A stretch of 64,000 nt of DNA, from NCBI GenBank assembly GCA_037140475.1, contig JBAXEJ010000001.1:79683-143682 (forward strand). The letters are read 5' to 3'. Numbering within the stretch: the first letter of the stretch is position 1; each line of letters opens with the position of its first letter. The notes beneath the pieces are model-generated. The model was not told the origin of the DNA and searched no databases. It saw only the letters and a list, made by a program, of their open reading frames with translations. The DNA is from PALSA-1006 sp037140475. GTDB taxonomy: Bacteria; Pseudomonadota; Gammaproteobacteria; Burkholderiales; Gallionellaceae. Both the position numbers and the translations under genes were made by a program. This document shows, piece after piece, positions 32,468 through 41,504 of the stretch.

Positions 32468-35400
32468 ATGTCCGCTAACTTAATTCCGCTACTGTCGGCT
32501 AAAACGGAGCTTGAAGCCTCTCTTGCTACCGTGAGTCGCGAGTTGGAAAGTTACTTCGCTGCCCCTAAGGCAAACTTTATCGCGTTGAGTGATGCGATGA
32601 CTGAATTGCATCGTATGCAGGGCGTGTTACAGGTGCTGTCGCTACAGGGTGCGGTCGTATTTTGCCGAGAAATATTCAGTGTGCTACAAACGGTATCAGC
32701 ACTACCTGAGGTGCCGCCTGCGTTGAGCAATGTGTTGCGCAAAGCGCTACAAGGACTGAAACAGTATTTAGAAGCGGTAGCCAGTGGCGGCGCTATTTCT
32801 GCGATGCGTCTTTTCCCTGAGTATCAAGAGCTACATCAAGCGCGTGGGGTTGAGAGTGCATTTGAGCTGGATCTGTTTTTTCCAGAATTAAAAATTACCT
32901 TGCCTCCTGCTTTACTGCAAGCGCCTACCGTAGAAGAGCCGTCCTCGCACATTAAAGCGGCGCGCATGCAATATCAGCAAGCCTTGTTAAAGTGGTTGCG
33001 TAAAGATCAACCAACCCAAGCCCTTCAAGCGATGCAAGGCGCGATGGTGACCGTTTCAAACTGCGTACCGGCAACGACACGAGATTTTTGGTGGGTGGCC
33101 CAAGGCTTTTTGGATTGTTTAATTCATGAAGAGGCGCCAGCAGAATTAGATGTCAAAAAACTGTTGGGTCAAATTGATCGGCAAATAAAATCACTCGTCG
33201 ATCAAAGTCAGCTCACGCAAGAACCGCCCCTAAGAGAAATGTTGTATGTGGTGGCCTGTAGCACCTCAAAGAGCAGTAGCTTAGCTGAGCTTAAACAACG
33301 CTATACGTTGGACCGTCATTTGTCTAAAGCCCCCGTTGTGGCACCTAACATCACTGCTGCAGTGTTAGGTCAAATGAACGCGCTGATCAACGTGGCGGAA
33401 CTGGAGTGGGAATCATGTGCGACGGGCAATCCCGTGGCCTGCCCAAGATTTTTTGCGCAAGCGCAACAAATCGCCAAACTCTCTGAGCAGCTTGACCGAG
33501 GTACGTTGCAGTTATTGTGCAAGCAAATCACTCAAGCGGCAGGGCAGGCCGTTGAGCCACTCGATATGGCACTGGCGATATTATTGTTGAGAGGCGGCAT
33601 CAAGCATTATCAAAGTCTAGGTGAAAACTTTCACGAACAAGTGACTTTGCTAGATGTCTGTATGCAGGCAAATATTGCAAAAACCCCGATTGAGTCGAGC
33701 GTTATTTCTCGTCTAGGCACGCTTTATTATGAAATGAAGCAAGAGGGCGTTGCGGCAAAGGTATCTGCTGAAATGTTGCTCAATCTCAAGCATATCGAGC
33801 CGAGTTTAACCCAATTTTTTAGTGATACCAGCAAGCGCGCAGAGCTCGCTAAAATTGCTCACAGTTTGAGCCAAATTCAAGGCGGCATGCACATGCTTGT
33901 TTTGGACATGGCAGGCCAAGTGGTGGTGAAGTTGCGACAAGCGATTGAACGCTACGTGAAAGAACAAATTCCTACGCCTGCAGAGATGCGTTGGGCGGCA
34001 CTATCGCTTAGTGCACTAGTGGCATATCTGCAAGGTATTGAGTTAGGCCAGCAACCCAGTTTGGCTGCCTTGCAAGAAGTGCTACAGCAATCTGATGAGG
34101 CGTGGAGCGAGGCTGCAGACTTGGTGGAAGAAGAAAGCAAGGCTGGGGTGTCGGTGCGCAGTGGTGATGAAAGCGAAGAGCTACTTGAGGTCTTCTTGGA
34201 AGAGGCTGGCGAGGTGATGGAAACCTTGCGTAGCAATCTGCAAAGCTGCCAAGCCAATGCTGACAATCGTGAGGCACTCACCACGATTCGTCGTGGTTTT
34301 CATACACTCAAAGGTAGTGGCCGTATGGTCGGCCTAAAAGATTTGGGTGAGGTGGCTTGGGCGGTAGAGCGCGCCATGAACCACTGGCTACAAGACGAAA
34401 AACCAGTAACGTCAGCCCTTTTAGAAATGGTGGGTGACGCAGAGGTGCTGTTCCAACATTGGGTAGAAATGTTAAGCACTGGCAATGCGACGGCAACGAT
34501 AGACACTGCACCGCTACTCGCAGCCGCCAGCCGAATTGAACATGATGGAGCTGAGCTAGAAGTGCCCGTGCCGGAAGTGATTGCACCGGCGGTGGCGGAG
34601 CGCGAAAGTCCGTTTGAAGTTGCTCAAGAAGATGACGACAAGGACATTGTCATCGGTACGGTGAGTTTGTCACCCGTGTTATTCAAGATTGCCACGGAAG
34701 AAGCGGCAGGCCATGTCCTCGCCCTGCACAAACAGTGGGAATTATTGCTAGCGAGTAATCCGCCGGTAGTGGCATACGACTTCATGCGTTCGGCACACAC
34801 GCTTGCCGGTGTAAATCGCACCATGGGCTTTTTGCCAATTGCTGAATTAGCCTACGCACTAGAACTATGGCTGGAAGAGCGTATTGGCAAAGCTTTTGTG
34901 ATGGATGAATCGCAGCTTGCGTTGCTAGAAGAAACGCTAACTTGTTTAGATGAAATGAGTGTAGCGGTGAGGGCACGGCAAGCGCCCGTGCCGCAACCTG
35001 AACTCATCGCACAGCTAAACGCTACCCGTGAGCTCCCACCCGCGCCAGCCACGAAGCAAGTTGAAAGTAATCAAATAAAACAAACAGTTAGCTCGTCTCC
35101 TCGGCTGCAAGAAGCCGTCGAGGACGAAGAGCCAAATGGCGTGCGCGATGAAGTGGATGAGCAATTATTGCCCATCTTTTTGGATGAGGCGAATGAGCTG
35201 TATCCGCTGATCAGTGAAAACTTGCATGCCTGGCAGGTGCAAGATGGCGCGGATGTAAAACTGGGTCACAGTCTGCAGCGGAATTTGCATACGCTCAAGG
35301 GCAGCGCGCGCATGGCCGGCGCGATGCGCTTGGGTGAGCTCACACACCAAGTAGAGGGGCGTATTGACACAGCGATTGCACATAATCAATTTGATACGGC

Positions 35401-37366
35401 ACTTTGGCGTGAGTTGACTGAATATTTGGGCGCGATCGCACGCGGAATTGCCGATCTGTCAGGTAAGTCGGCCACGAAAGAAAGCTCGGCTGAAATAGCT
35501 TTCGCCCCTGCATCACAAGCCGAGCCACAGACCTTGGAGGTTGGTGCGGAGCGCGCCATGCAAGCGGCGGTGTTGCGCGTTCGTTCTGATATGGTTGATC
35601 GCTTGGTAAACGAAGCGGGCGAGGTAAGTGTTGCGCGCTCACGCGTAGAGTTGGAGTTGCGTGAATTTAAGAGTGGCATTTTAGAATTGACTGATAGCGT
35701 GCATCGTTTACGTCAGCAATTGCGCGAAATTGAGATTCAAGCGGAAGGGCAAATTCAGGCGCGCACGATTAGTACGGGCGACAGTTCTGCGAAATTTGAC
35801 CCGCTAGAGTTTGATCGCTTTACGCGCTTCCAAGAATTAACACGTTTTATGAATGAAAGCGTGCATGACGTACAAACCATTCAGCAAACCCTGCTCAAGA
35901 ATATTTCCGAAACTGAAGCGGCACTGACTGCGCAAGGCCAGATTAACCGTGAGTTACAGCAAGGCCTGATGGCGATCCGGATGGTGGCTTTTTCGAGCAT
36001 TAGCGATCGTCTTTATCGCGTGGTGCGACAAACCGCGAAAGAGCTAGAGAAGCGTGTCAACCTTGAGTTGTCGGGTGGCGAGGTTGAGCTTGATCGTAGC
36101 GTGCTCGAAAAAATGACCGCCCCATTTGAGCATTTATTACGCAATGCGATTGCACACGGCTTGGAAGAGCCGGAGCAACGCGAACGTTTAAATAAAGCAG
36201 CAATTGGTGAAATCCATTTGTCGCTGCGCCAAGAAAGCAACGAAGTGGTGTTTGAATTAAGCGATGATGGCGCTGGTTTGAACATGGCGCGTCTAAAACA
36301 AAAAGCCCTTGAGCATGGTGTGCTGCGTGAGGGCGAAGAGATTACCGAAGAGCAAGCGATTCAGATGATCTTCAAACCGGGCTTATCTACTGCGCAAGAG
36401 ATCACAGAAATTTCAGGGCGTGGCGTAGGACTGGATGTGGTGCGTAGCGAAGTCAGTGCGCTGGGGGGAAGATTAGACGTTGCTTCCACCGCAGGAAAAG
36501 GCGTGAGCTTCACGATTCACCTGCCCCTAACTTTAGCCATAACCCGAACACTGATGGTGCGCGCCGGAAAAGATATTTATGCGTTACCCGCTACGATGGT
36601 GGAGCAGGTGCAGCAAGTTAAGCCGCAAGAGTTAGACGCTATTTATGCGGCACATCAAATCGAATGGCAAGGTAAAAGCTATCCCTTGCATTACCTAGCG
36701 CGCTTGCTGGGCGACGAAATCACCGAGCCTGTTAGTCGTCCTTACAATGCCTTGCTCTTGCTGCACAGCGGACAAAATCGCATTGCCGTGCACGTTGACG
36801 AGTTGATTGGCAATCAAGAAGTCGTGGTGAAAAACATCGGACCACAGCTGGCGCGCTTGCCCGGCATTGCCGGTGCAACGGTTACGGGCAGTGGTACCGT
36901 GGTGCTGATCATCAATCCAATTGTGTTTGTGCAGCAGATCGTCGTCGCACGTAAAACAGAGAAAAAAGTGGCAGTCGCTGAGCCAGTGCATCATGTGCCG
37001 TTAGTGATGGTGGTGGATGACTCGCTCACTGTGCGTAAAATTACTAGCCGCTTATTGTTGCGTGCAGGCTACCAAGTAGCGACAGCCAAAGATGGTGAGG
37101 ATGCACTTGTGCAATTAGCAGATTTATCACCAGCGGTGATGCTGCTCGATGTGGAAATGCCACGCATGGATGGCTTCGAGCTGGCTAAACGACTGCGTCA
37201 AGACACCAAAACAAAAACGCTACCGATTATCATGATCACCTCGCGTACTGCCGACAAGCATCGCAACTACGCGCTAGAAATTGGCGTGAATGAATACATG
37301 GGCAAGCCCTATCAGGAAGATGTGCTGCTGGAATCTCTGGCCCGCTTCGCGCCCCTATCCGAATAA
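32468..37366 (+). CDS. chpA: Giant hybrid chemotaxis kinase ChpA (PilL)
   Basis: A 1632-residue CheA-type kinase driving PilG/PilH. By eye there are three Hpt-type domains with the motif HTLKGSGRMVG (about 615), AHTLAGVNRTMG (about 775) and HTLKGSARMAG (about 940). Then come a dimerisation region, the ATP-binding domain (HLLRNAIAHGLEEPEQR, SDDGAGLNMARLK, GRGVGLDVVRSEVSALGG), a CheW domain and a C-terminal receiver with MVVDDSLTVRKIT and MLLDVEMPRMDGFE. The middle Hpt has LAG for LKG and may be weaker. The N-terminal 550 residues are divergent and helical. Neither pilK nor chpB follows, so adaptation enzymes would come from elsewhere. Confidence 0.95.
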   Translation: MSANLIPLLSAKTELEASLATVSRELESYFAAPKANFIALSDAMTELHRMQGVLQVLSLQGAVVFCREIFSVLQTVSALPEVPPALSNVLRKALQGLKQYLEAVASGGAISAMRLFPEYQELHQARGVESAFELDLFFPELKITLPPALLQAPTVEEPSSHIKAARMQYQQALLKWLRKDQPTQALQAMQGAMVTVSNCVPATTRDFWWVAQGFLDCLIHEEAPAELDVKKLLGQIDRQIKSLVDQSQLTQEPPLREMLYVVACSTSKSSSLAELKQRYTLDRHLSKAPVVAPNITAAVLGQMNALINVAELEWESCATGNPVACPRFFAQAQQIAKLSEQLDRGTLQLLCKQITQAAGQAVEPLDMALAILLLRGGIKHYQSLGENFHEQVTLLDVCMQANIAKTPIESSVISRLGTLYYEMKQEGVAAKVSAEMLLNLKHIEPSLTQFFSDTSKRAELAKIAHSLSQIQGGMHMLVLDMAGQVVVKLRQAIERYVKEQIPTPAEMRWAALSLSALVAYLQGIELGQQPSLAALQEVLQQSDEAWSEAADLVEEESKAGVSVRSGDESEELLEVFLEEAGEVMETLRSNLQSCQANADNREALTTIRRGFHTLKGSGRMVGLKDLGEVAWAVERAMNHWLQDEKPVTSALLEMVGDAEVLFQHWVEMLSTGNATATIDTAPLLAAASRIEHDGAELEVPVPEVIAPAVAERESPFEVAQEDDDKDIVIGTVSLSPVLFKIATEEAAGHVLALHKQWELLLASNPPVVAYDFMRSAHTLAGVNRTMGFLPIAELAYALELWLEERIGKAFVMDESQLALLEETLTCLDEMSVAVRARQAPVPQPELIAQLNATRELPPAPATKQVESNQIKQTVSSSPRLQEAVEDEEPNGVRDEVDEQLLPIFLDEANELYPLISENLHAWQVQDGADVKLGHSLQRNLHTLKGSARMAGAMRLGELTHQVEGRIDTAIAHNQFDTALWRELTEYLGAIARGIADLSGKSATKESSAEIAFAPASQAEPQTLEVGAERAMQAAVLRVRSDMVDRLVNEAGEVSVARSRVELELREFKSGILELTDSVHRLRQQLREIEIQAEGQIQARTISTGDSSAKFDPLEFDRFTRFQELTRFMNESVHDVQTIQQTLLKNISETEAALTAQGQINRELQQGLMAIRMVAFSSISDRLYRVVRQTAKELEKRVNLELSGGEVELDRSVLEKMTAPFEHLLRNAIAHGLEEPEQRERLNKAAIGEIHLSLRQESNEVVFELSDDGAGLNMARLKQKALEHGVLREGEEITEEQAIQMIFKPGLSTAQEITEISGRGVGLDVVRSEVSALGGRLDVASTAGKGVSFTIHLPLTLAITRTLMVRAGKDIYALPATMVEQVQQVKPQELDAIYAAHQIEWQGKSYPLHYLARLLGDEITEPVSRPYNALLLLHSGQNRIAVHVDELIGNQEVVVKNIGPQLARLPGIAGATVTGSGTVVLIINPIVFVQQIVVARKTEKKVAVAEPVHHVPLVMVVDDSLTVRKITSRLLLRAGYQVATAKDGEDALVQLADLSPAVMLLDVEMPRMDGFELAKRLRQDTKTKTLPIIMITSRTADKHRNYALEIGVNEYMGKPYQEDVLLESLARFAPLSE

Positions 37367-37393
37367 AGATCTGCAATTCAAGTCGGAGTGTTT

Positions 37394-39106
37394 ATGAATG
37401 TCAGACACGTCATTAATTCTCTAATTATCGTTGTCGCCACGTGCTGGGCTGTGCCCTCAGCCTTTGCTGAAGTGCAGGAATACGTTCGCGACTACACCTA
37501 TCAAGGCACAAATTACGACACCGCCGCGACCTGTAGAGTAAACGCGGTCGATGGGGTGAAGCACGAATTGCTACAAGAGATCGGCACCTATGTTGGCGCA
37601 GTGATGAAGCTGCATCAAGACTCTTTAGGCAACTCCTATATGAGCCAAGATGTCATCAATATCACCGCCGGTATTGTGGCGATGAAGGTGCTCGATGAAA
37701 AATGGCGGCAGCCGCAATATTTCATTAAGGCCGGAATGAAGGCTGATCCAGATGATGTGCTAGTCAAACTGAAAGCCATGCGCGCAGATTTGGAATTGGA
37801 AAAGTCACTGCGCGAGTCTTATGAGGAATTGCAAAACTCACGTAATGAAGTTGCTAGATTGAAAGCGCAGTTGGATCAATTTATGTTGGCGCGAAATGTG
37901 CCGACGATTATTAAAACGCCTGTTCCGGAAACGGTAAGCGAGCCCTTTGTTAAGCCAACCGTCGCTATTACGCAATTGTCACCCACAGTTGAGCCTGCCG
38001 CACGTTTGAGTCCTAAGCCCAATGAAGCCAAGCCGGTAGAGCAGCCACCCCTCGAGAGTGTTGTCGTTGAAGAAGTCCAACCCAAACAATTAACTACTGC
38101 CCCCTTGCCGCCAGCGCAGCAAACGAACGTGGTTACAAAAAGCCCCAGCGATCCTCAGGTGGCGCAGTTGATTAAGCAATATGTGAATGCGGTTCAAGAT
38201 GTGGAAGTGGGTACGGCATTTCAACGTGCGATGTCCGCGCGCCTAAGGGGTGATTTTTCTGCAATGTTTAGTGAGATGAGTGCATTAGCAGAGAAGGATT
38301 ACCCCCAAGCGCAGTATCGACTGGGTTGGTTGTACGAACGCGGGCTCGGCGTGGTGCAAGACCATGTAAAAGCACGCGAGTGGTACGCTAAAGCAATAGC
38401 CAACGGAGATGGCGATGCGATTGCTAGAACAGGCGTGCTGTACGAGCTTGGGCTAGGCGTGGAAAAAGACTATGGCAAGGCGGCTGACTATTATCAGCAG
38501 GCTATTCGTGCCAATAGCGCGGCAGGCTATGTTCACATGGGCTATCTCTATGAAACTGGCAAGGGCCTAACACGAGATCGCGTTAAGGCCGCCGAGCATT
38601 ACCAGCGGGGTGTAGACATGGGTAGTCATCTCGCCGAAGCACGACTGGGCTTTTTGTATCAGTCGGGCCGCGGGGTTGCTCAAGACGAAGTTAAGGCGGT
38701 TAAGCTATATCAACAGGCGGTCGATCATGGTCAGCCACTAGCGATGACGCGACTAGGCCAGATGTATAACCTTGGGCACGGTGGCTTACCTGAGGATCAT
38801 GTGAAGGCAATGGCGCTCATTCGGGAATCGGTGCGCTACAACCTACCGGCAGCTTACGCATACATGGGCTACATGTACGAGAAGGGTTGGGAGGTAAAGC
38901 AAGATTACGCTGAAGCAAAGCGTTGGTATGAAAAGGCCGCAGCCCTGGATGCGCCCTTTGCTGAGAAGCAACTGGGCTTGCTGTACAAAAATGGTTTAGG
39001 GGTACAAAAAAATCGGCAACAGGCAATCTACTGGCTAGAGCGCGCAGCGAGCAAAGGAGCAGATAAAGCCGACGAAATTGTGTCGCGCATGAAGCAACGG
39101 AATTAA
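37394..39106 (+). CDS. Exported Sel1-repeat (TPR-like) protein
   Basis: A 570-residue protein with a signal peptide (about 1-26, ending SAFA), an N-terminal domain around YVRDYTYQGTNYDTAATCR, a short coiled coil (LELEKSLRESYEELQNS), a Pro/Val-rich linker and seven Sel1 repeats (about 300-565) such as AQYRLGWLYERGLGVVQDHV. Sel1 repeats mediate protein-protein contacts. The ATG at 37394 follows GGAG by 5 bp; a GTG at 37388 overlaps the RBS. It comes 27 bp after chpA and may be in the same transcript, so a role in pilus or surface sensing is possible but unproven. Confidence 0.88.
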   Translation: MNVRHVINSLIIVVATCWAVPSAFAEVQEYVRDYTYQGTNYDTAATCRVNAVDGVKHELLQEIGTYVGAVMKLHQDSLGNSYMSQDVINITAGIVAMKVLDEKWRQPQYFIKAGMKADPDDVLVKLKAMRADLELEKSLRESYEELQNSRNEVARLKAQLDQFMLARNVPTIIKTPVPETVSEPFVKPTVAITQLSPTVEPAARLSPKPNEAKPVEQPPLESVVVEEVQPKQLTTAPLPPAQQTNVVTKSPSDPQVAQLIKQYVNAVQDVEVGTAFQRAMSARLRGDFSAMFSEMSALAEKDYPQAQYRLGWLYERGLGVVQDHVKAREWYAKAIANGDGDAIARTGVLYELGLGVEKDYGKAADYYQQAIRANSAAGYVHMGYLYETGKGLTRDRVKAAEHYQRGVDMGSHLAEARLGFLYQSGRGVAQDEVKAVKLYQQAVDHGQPLAMTRLGQMYNLGHGGLPEDHVKAMALIRESVRYNLPAAYAYMGYMYEKGWEVKQDYAEAKRWYEKAAALDAPFAEKQLGLLYKNGLGVQKNRQQAIYWLERAASKGADKADEIVSRMKQRN

Positions 39107-39129
39107 CCAGCGCAGTGCTTTAGGGCACT

Positions 39130-39975
39130 TTAGTTTTTCTCAGCAAGCTTCTTAAAAATCAGAATGTATTTGTCGATATTTTTTTGTAGCGTGATTTTTT
39201 GTTGATCGGTGAGGATGCCGTAAATATCAACAATCATTTGATCTGCAGCATTTTCAAACGCACTTATGGCCGCTTGGTCTTGAGTGGCCCGGTTAATTTC
39301 AGGTGTCGTTACCCACGCTAAAAGAAAGCTGGTTATCTTTTGTTCGGGAGCTTGGTTTTTTAGCAACCGAATTAACTGAGCTTGTTGCTGTTCTCTAAAA
39401 CTGAGATAAAGTTCAGACGTATAGGGCAAGCTGTAGCTCATCCCCCGGATGTTGGCTAACTGCTTGTCGGAGAAGTGCCCCACAAAATCCTCAATATAAT
39501 CAATGGTTTTGTCGGATCGCTTTTTTAAGCGCTCATCAAGATTGTGGGCAAAGTCAGTTTCACGCTGTTTTGCATTTTTCTCCGCAAACGAAATACTCAA
39601 CTCATCAATTTGAGCGACATTTAAACCACTAAGCAACCGTGCGGTGGGGGCAATGGCGGGCTGCATGGTGCGGCTATAAAGCAACTTAATTAAGTTTCTC
39701 AGACGAGTGACATCTTCACGCTTGAGTGCGGGGGCTGCCTGCGTGATTTGTTTAGTTTGGTCTAGGAAATGAATGTACTCCGGCAGCATCTGCTGGCGAT
39801 GCCACAGCATGTAAGTATCAACCTCGACTTCAATCTGTGATTTTTGTACGGGATTAAATGAGGTGTAACCGTTGATGGTGTAGCGCAAATAGGTATCGGC
39901 ATGATTGTAGCCAACCGAAATAATGCTGCACCCGGAAAGGGCGAAAAGAAGAAGTGGCGTGATGATTTTAAGCAT
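39130..39975 (-). CDS. DUF6279-type lipoprotein
   Basis: An exported lipoprotein of 281 residues with signal peptide MLKIITPLLLFALSGCS; the lipobox LSGC puts the lipidated Cys at residue 16. The rest is helical and charged, with features typical of the DUF6279 family as I recall it (FNPVQKSQIEVEVDTYMLWH, YIEDFVGHFSDKQLANI). The second residue after Cys is Ile-Ser rather than Asp, so outer-membrane sorting is expected. The start 39975 is preferred over 40002 since it gives a proper signal. Function unknown. It ends 24 bp from the convergent Sel1 gene and shares a terminator region with the beta-barrel gene upstream. Confidence 0.85.
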   Translation of the reverse strand: MLKIITPLLLFALSGCSIISVGYNHADTYLRYTINGYTSFNPVQKSQIEVEVDTYMLWHRQQMLPEYIHFLDQTKQITQAAPALKREDVTRLRNLIKLLYSRTMQPAIAPTARLLSGLNVAQIDELSISFAEKNAKQRETDFAHNLDERLKKRSDKTIDYIEDFVGHFSDKQLANIRGMSYSLPYTSELYLSFREQQQAQLIRLLKNQAPEQKITSFLLAWVTTPEINRATQDQAAISAFENAADQMIVDIYGILTDQQKITLQKNIDKYILIFKKLAEKN

Positions 39976-40004
39976 GATGACTATGTGTATCACATCCGCC
40001 AATA

Positions 40005-40030
40005 AAAAACGCCCCTTGCAGGGCGTTTTT
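40005..40030. terminator. Rho-independent terminator
   Basis: AAAAACGCCC (40005-40014) and GGGCGTTTTT (40021-40030) form a 10-bp stem with a 6-nt loop and A/T runs on both sides. It ends the minus-strand beta-barrel gene before the lipoprotein gene. Confidence 0.88.
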
Positions 40031-40051
40031 CGATACGAGGAATAAATTTAA

Positions 40052-40603
40052 TTAAAAGTTGTAACCCAACTTCACGTTCAACAAGGAGTTATCGAGGCCA
40101 GTCAACGTGCCGATCTGATCGTTGCGTGCATTTTGTACGCGTGCGCCAACGCCAGCGAAGTAGTGGCCCTTGCGGTAATTCACATCAGCCGAAAACTGAA
40201 TGCTTGGTAGCTTAGCTTCGTAGCTACCAACGGTGCCTTGCACATAACCTACACCTGGGCCGAAACCAACCGTCCAACCCTCGGCTACAGTTATGTAGTA
40301 GTGAGGATTCATTTCCCAAATATTCAGCGAAATATTGTCTTTTTTGTAAGTGGAGTAATTGAACTGCTGACGTAGCGCACCTTGAGGTGGTTGAAACCAA
40401 GGGCAATCCAACGATAGTTCAAGACCCTGAGAGGTCGCTGCACCTACGTCCTTAATATCCATCGAGCCTACGGTTGCAGCCAGCGTGAAATTTGGCTTCC
40501 AGCCAGCATCTAGGAAAGGAAGTGTTTTCCATCCATCGGCAAGTGCAGAGCCAGAAATGGCGAGTGTTGAGATAACAGCGAGGGTACTGAGGCTACGTTT
40601 CAT
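40052..40603 (-). CDS. Probable outer-membrane beta-barrel / PagL-OmpW-like protein
   Basis: A 183-residue exported protein with signal peptide MKRSLSTLAVISTLAISGSALA and a mature part made of alternating polar/hydrophobic strands, ending in LLNVKLGYNF. The C-terminal Phe after such a strand is the usual outer-membrane insertion signal. Strands such as FTLAATVGSM, WTVGFGPGVGYVQG and YFAGVGARVQ fit an 8-strand barrel. The RBS AGGAGA sits about 9 bp before the ATG at 40603. No specific family is recognised. It is flanked by a terminator on its 3' side. Confidence 0.8.
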   Translation of the reverse strand: MKRSLSTLAVISTLAISGSALADGWKTLPFLDAGWKPNFTLAATVGSMDIKDVGAATSQGLELSLDCPWFQPPQGALRQQFNYSTYKKDNISLNIWEMNPHYYITVAEGWTVGFGPGVGYVQGTVGSYEAKLPSIQFSADVNYRKGHYFAGVGARVQNARNDQIGTLTGLDNSLLNVKLGYNF

Positions 40604-40673
40604 TGTATGGGCTCTCCTGAGCAATAAATTGAGGCGCGCATTCTAAGTAATTTACTCGGAAATAGAAATGGCC

Positions 40674-40700
40674 TAAACCTTTTGTGTTTTATGCCGATAA
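40674..40700 (+). promoter_or_regulatory. Sigma-28 (FliA) promoter, exact consensus
   Basis: TAAA (40674-40677), 15 bp, then GCCGATAA (40693-40700) match the FliA consensus exactly. The next gene start on this strand is the 72-residue ORF at 40747, 46 bp away, preceded by an AGGAGG RBS. Confidence 0.88.
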
Positions 40701-40746
40701 GTAATGCATCAGAGGAAATAAACAGAATTACTTTAGGAGGTGTGCC

Positions 40747-40965
40747 ATGTCAGTCATTATGAATATGAGTAACTACGAAATTGAGCGCGAAGCATTGGCA
40801 CAGTCTGATGAAGGGTTGAAGCACCGAGGCTGGAATCCACCATTACACCTTGCCACGCTCGACCACATGTCATCGTTAATCAAACAACATACCGAAATAC
40901 CGGTGAGCTTGGTGACGGCAGATGCTGAGACGTTTCTACAAAGCATGTACGCCTATCAGGGTTGA
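40747..40965 (+). CDS. Unrecognised 72-residue protein under a sigma-28 promoter
   Basis: I do not recognise this small protein. It starts MSVIMNMSNYEIEREALAQS and ends FLQSMYAYQG; it is soluble, weakly acidic and probably helical, with no signal or transmembrane segment and no cysteine. It is convincing as a gene because it has a near-perfect RBS (AGGAGG, 6 bp before the ATG), an exact sigma-28 promoter 46 bp upstream and a clean terminator 22 bp after its stop. A single-gene unit on the flagellar regulon suggests a motility or chemotaxis role, for example a motor brake or chaperone, but none of this is shown by the sequence. Confidence 0.85.
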   Translation: MSVIMNMSNYEIEREALAQSDEGLKHRGWNPPLHLATLDHMSSLIKQHTEIPVSLVTADAETFLQSMYAYQG

Positions 40966-40987
40966 AATTACGGTGCTACGAAATGAA

Positions 40988-41010
40988 CAAAGCCCGCATT
41001 GCGGGCTTTG
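40988..41010. terminator. Rho-independent terminator of the small sigma-28 gene
   Basis: CAAAGCCCGC (40988-40997) and GCGGGCTTTG (41001-41010) make a perfect 10-bp stem with a 3-nt loop. It can also serve the convergent hemerythrin gene. Confidence 0.88.
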
Positions 41011-41039
41011 CTATGCAACAGAAACAACGAAAATTAGAT

Positions 41040-41438
41040 TCAGTGAGTTGCCTTGATGTACTCAGCGATCGGCAAATCTTTGTGCGTGGTATGAAACGCA
41101 AACCACTCAAATAGAAAAGCAGCGAACTGATCAAGGGAGACTGCTTCTCTGCGATATTGAAATATCTTGTCCTCTAACGACGTCAGTAACAAGCGGTGCT
41201 CCTGTTGATGTTGGGCAAAATTTGGATATTCTGCATCTAGCATGATGTTTTCTTCACTGACGAAGTGAAACTCAGCGTACTTTTTAACCTCGTGCATCAA
41301 TCGCAAATTGCGCTCGTGAGTACTATTTTGTTCGGTTGCTACCGATAAACTTTTGATGAGATCAACAAAGACTTGATGCTCAAAGTCGATGCGCACATGG
41401 CCGACTTCGAATTTTTTGTCCCACTGAATATTGATCAT
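41040..41438 (-). CDS. Bacteriohemerythrin
   Basis: A diiron O2-binding protein of 132 residues. All usual ligand positions are visible: an early His in KFEVGHVRIDFEHQ, the second His/Glu pair in EFHFVSEENIM, HQQEH and the final FHTTHKDLPIAEYI with two His and an Asp. It is a free single domain, cytosolic; in motile bacteria such proteins store or deliver O2 or assist aerotaxis. It is convergent with the sigma-28-driven small gene. No sigma-28 site was found upstream of it. Confidence 0.95.
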   Translation of the reverse strand: MINIQWDKKFEVGHVRIDFEHQVFVDLIKSLSVATEQNSTHERNLRLMHEVKKYAEFHFVSEENIMLDAEYPNFAQHQQEHRLLLTSLEDKIFQYRREAVSLDQFAAFLFEWFAFHTTHKDLPIAEYIKATH

Positions 41439-41465
41439 GACGTTCCTTGGTTTAAGCCTGACATG

Positions 41466-41490
41466 TTGGACTGAAGTCCAACCTACAAAA
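41466..41490. repeat. Dispersed palindromic repeat, copy 2
   Basis: GTTGGACTGAAGTCCAAC followed by CTACAAA, between the hemerythrin and argH genes. Same family as the copies near 1.93, 54.3 and 57.3 kb. Confidence 0.7.
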
Positions 41491-41504
41491 ATATCAATGC
41501 AGAA

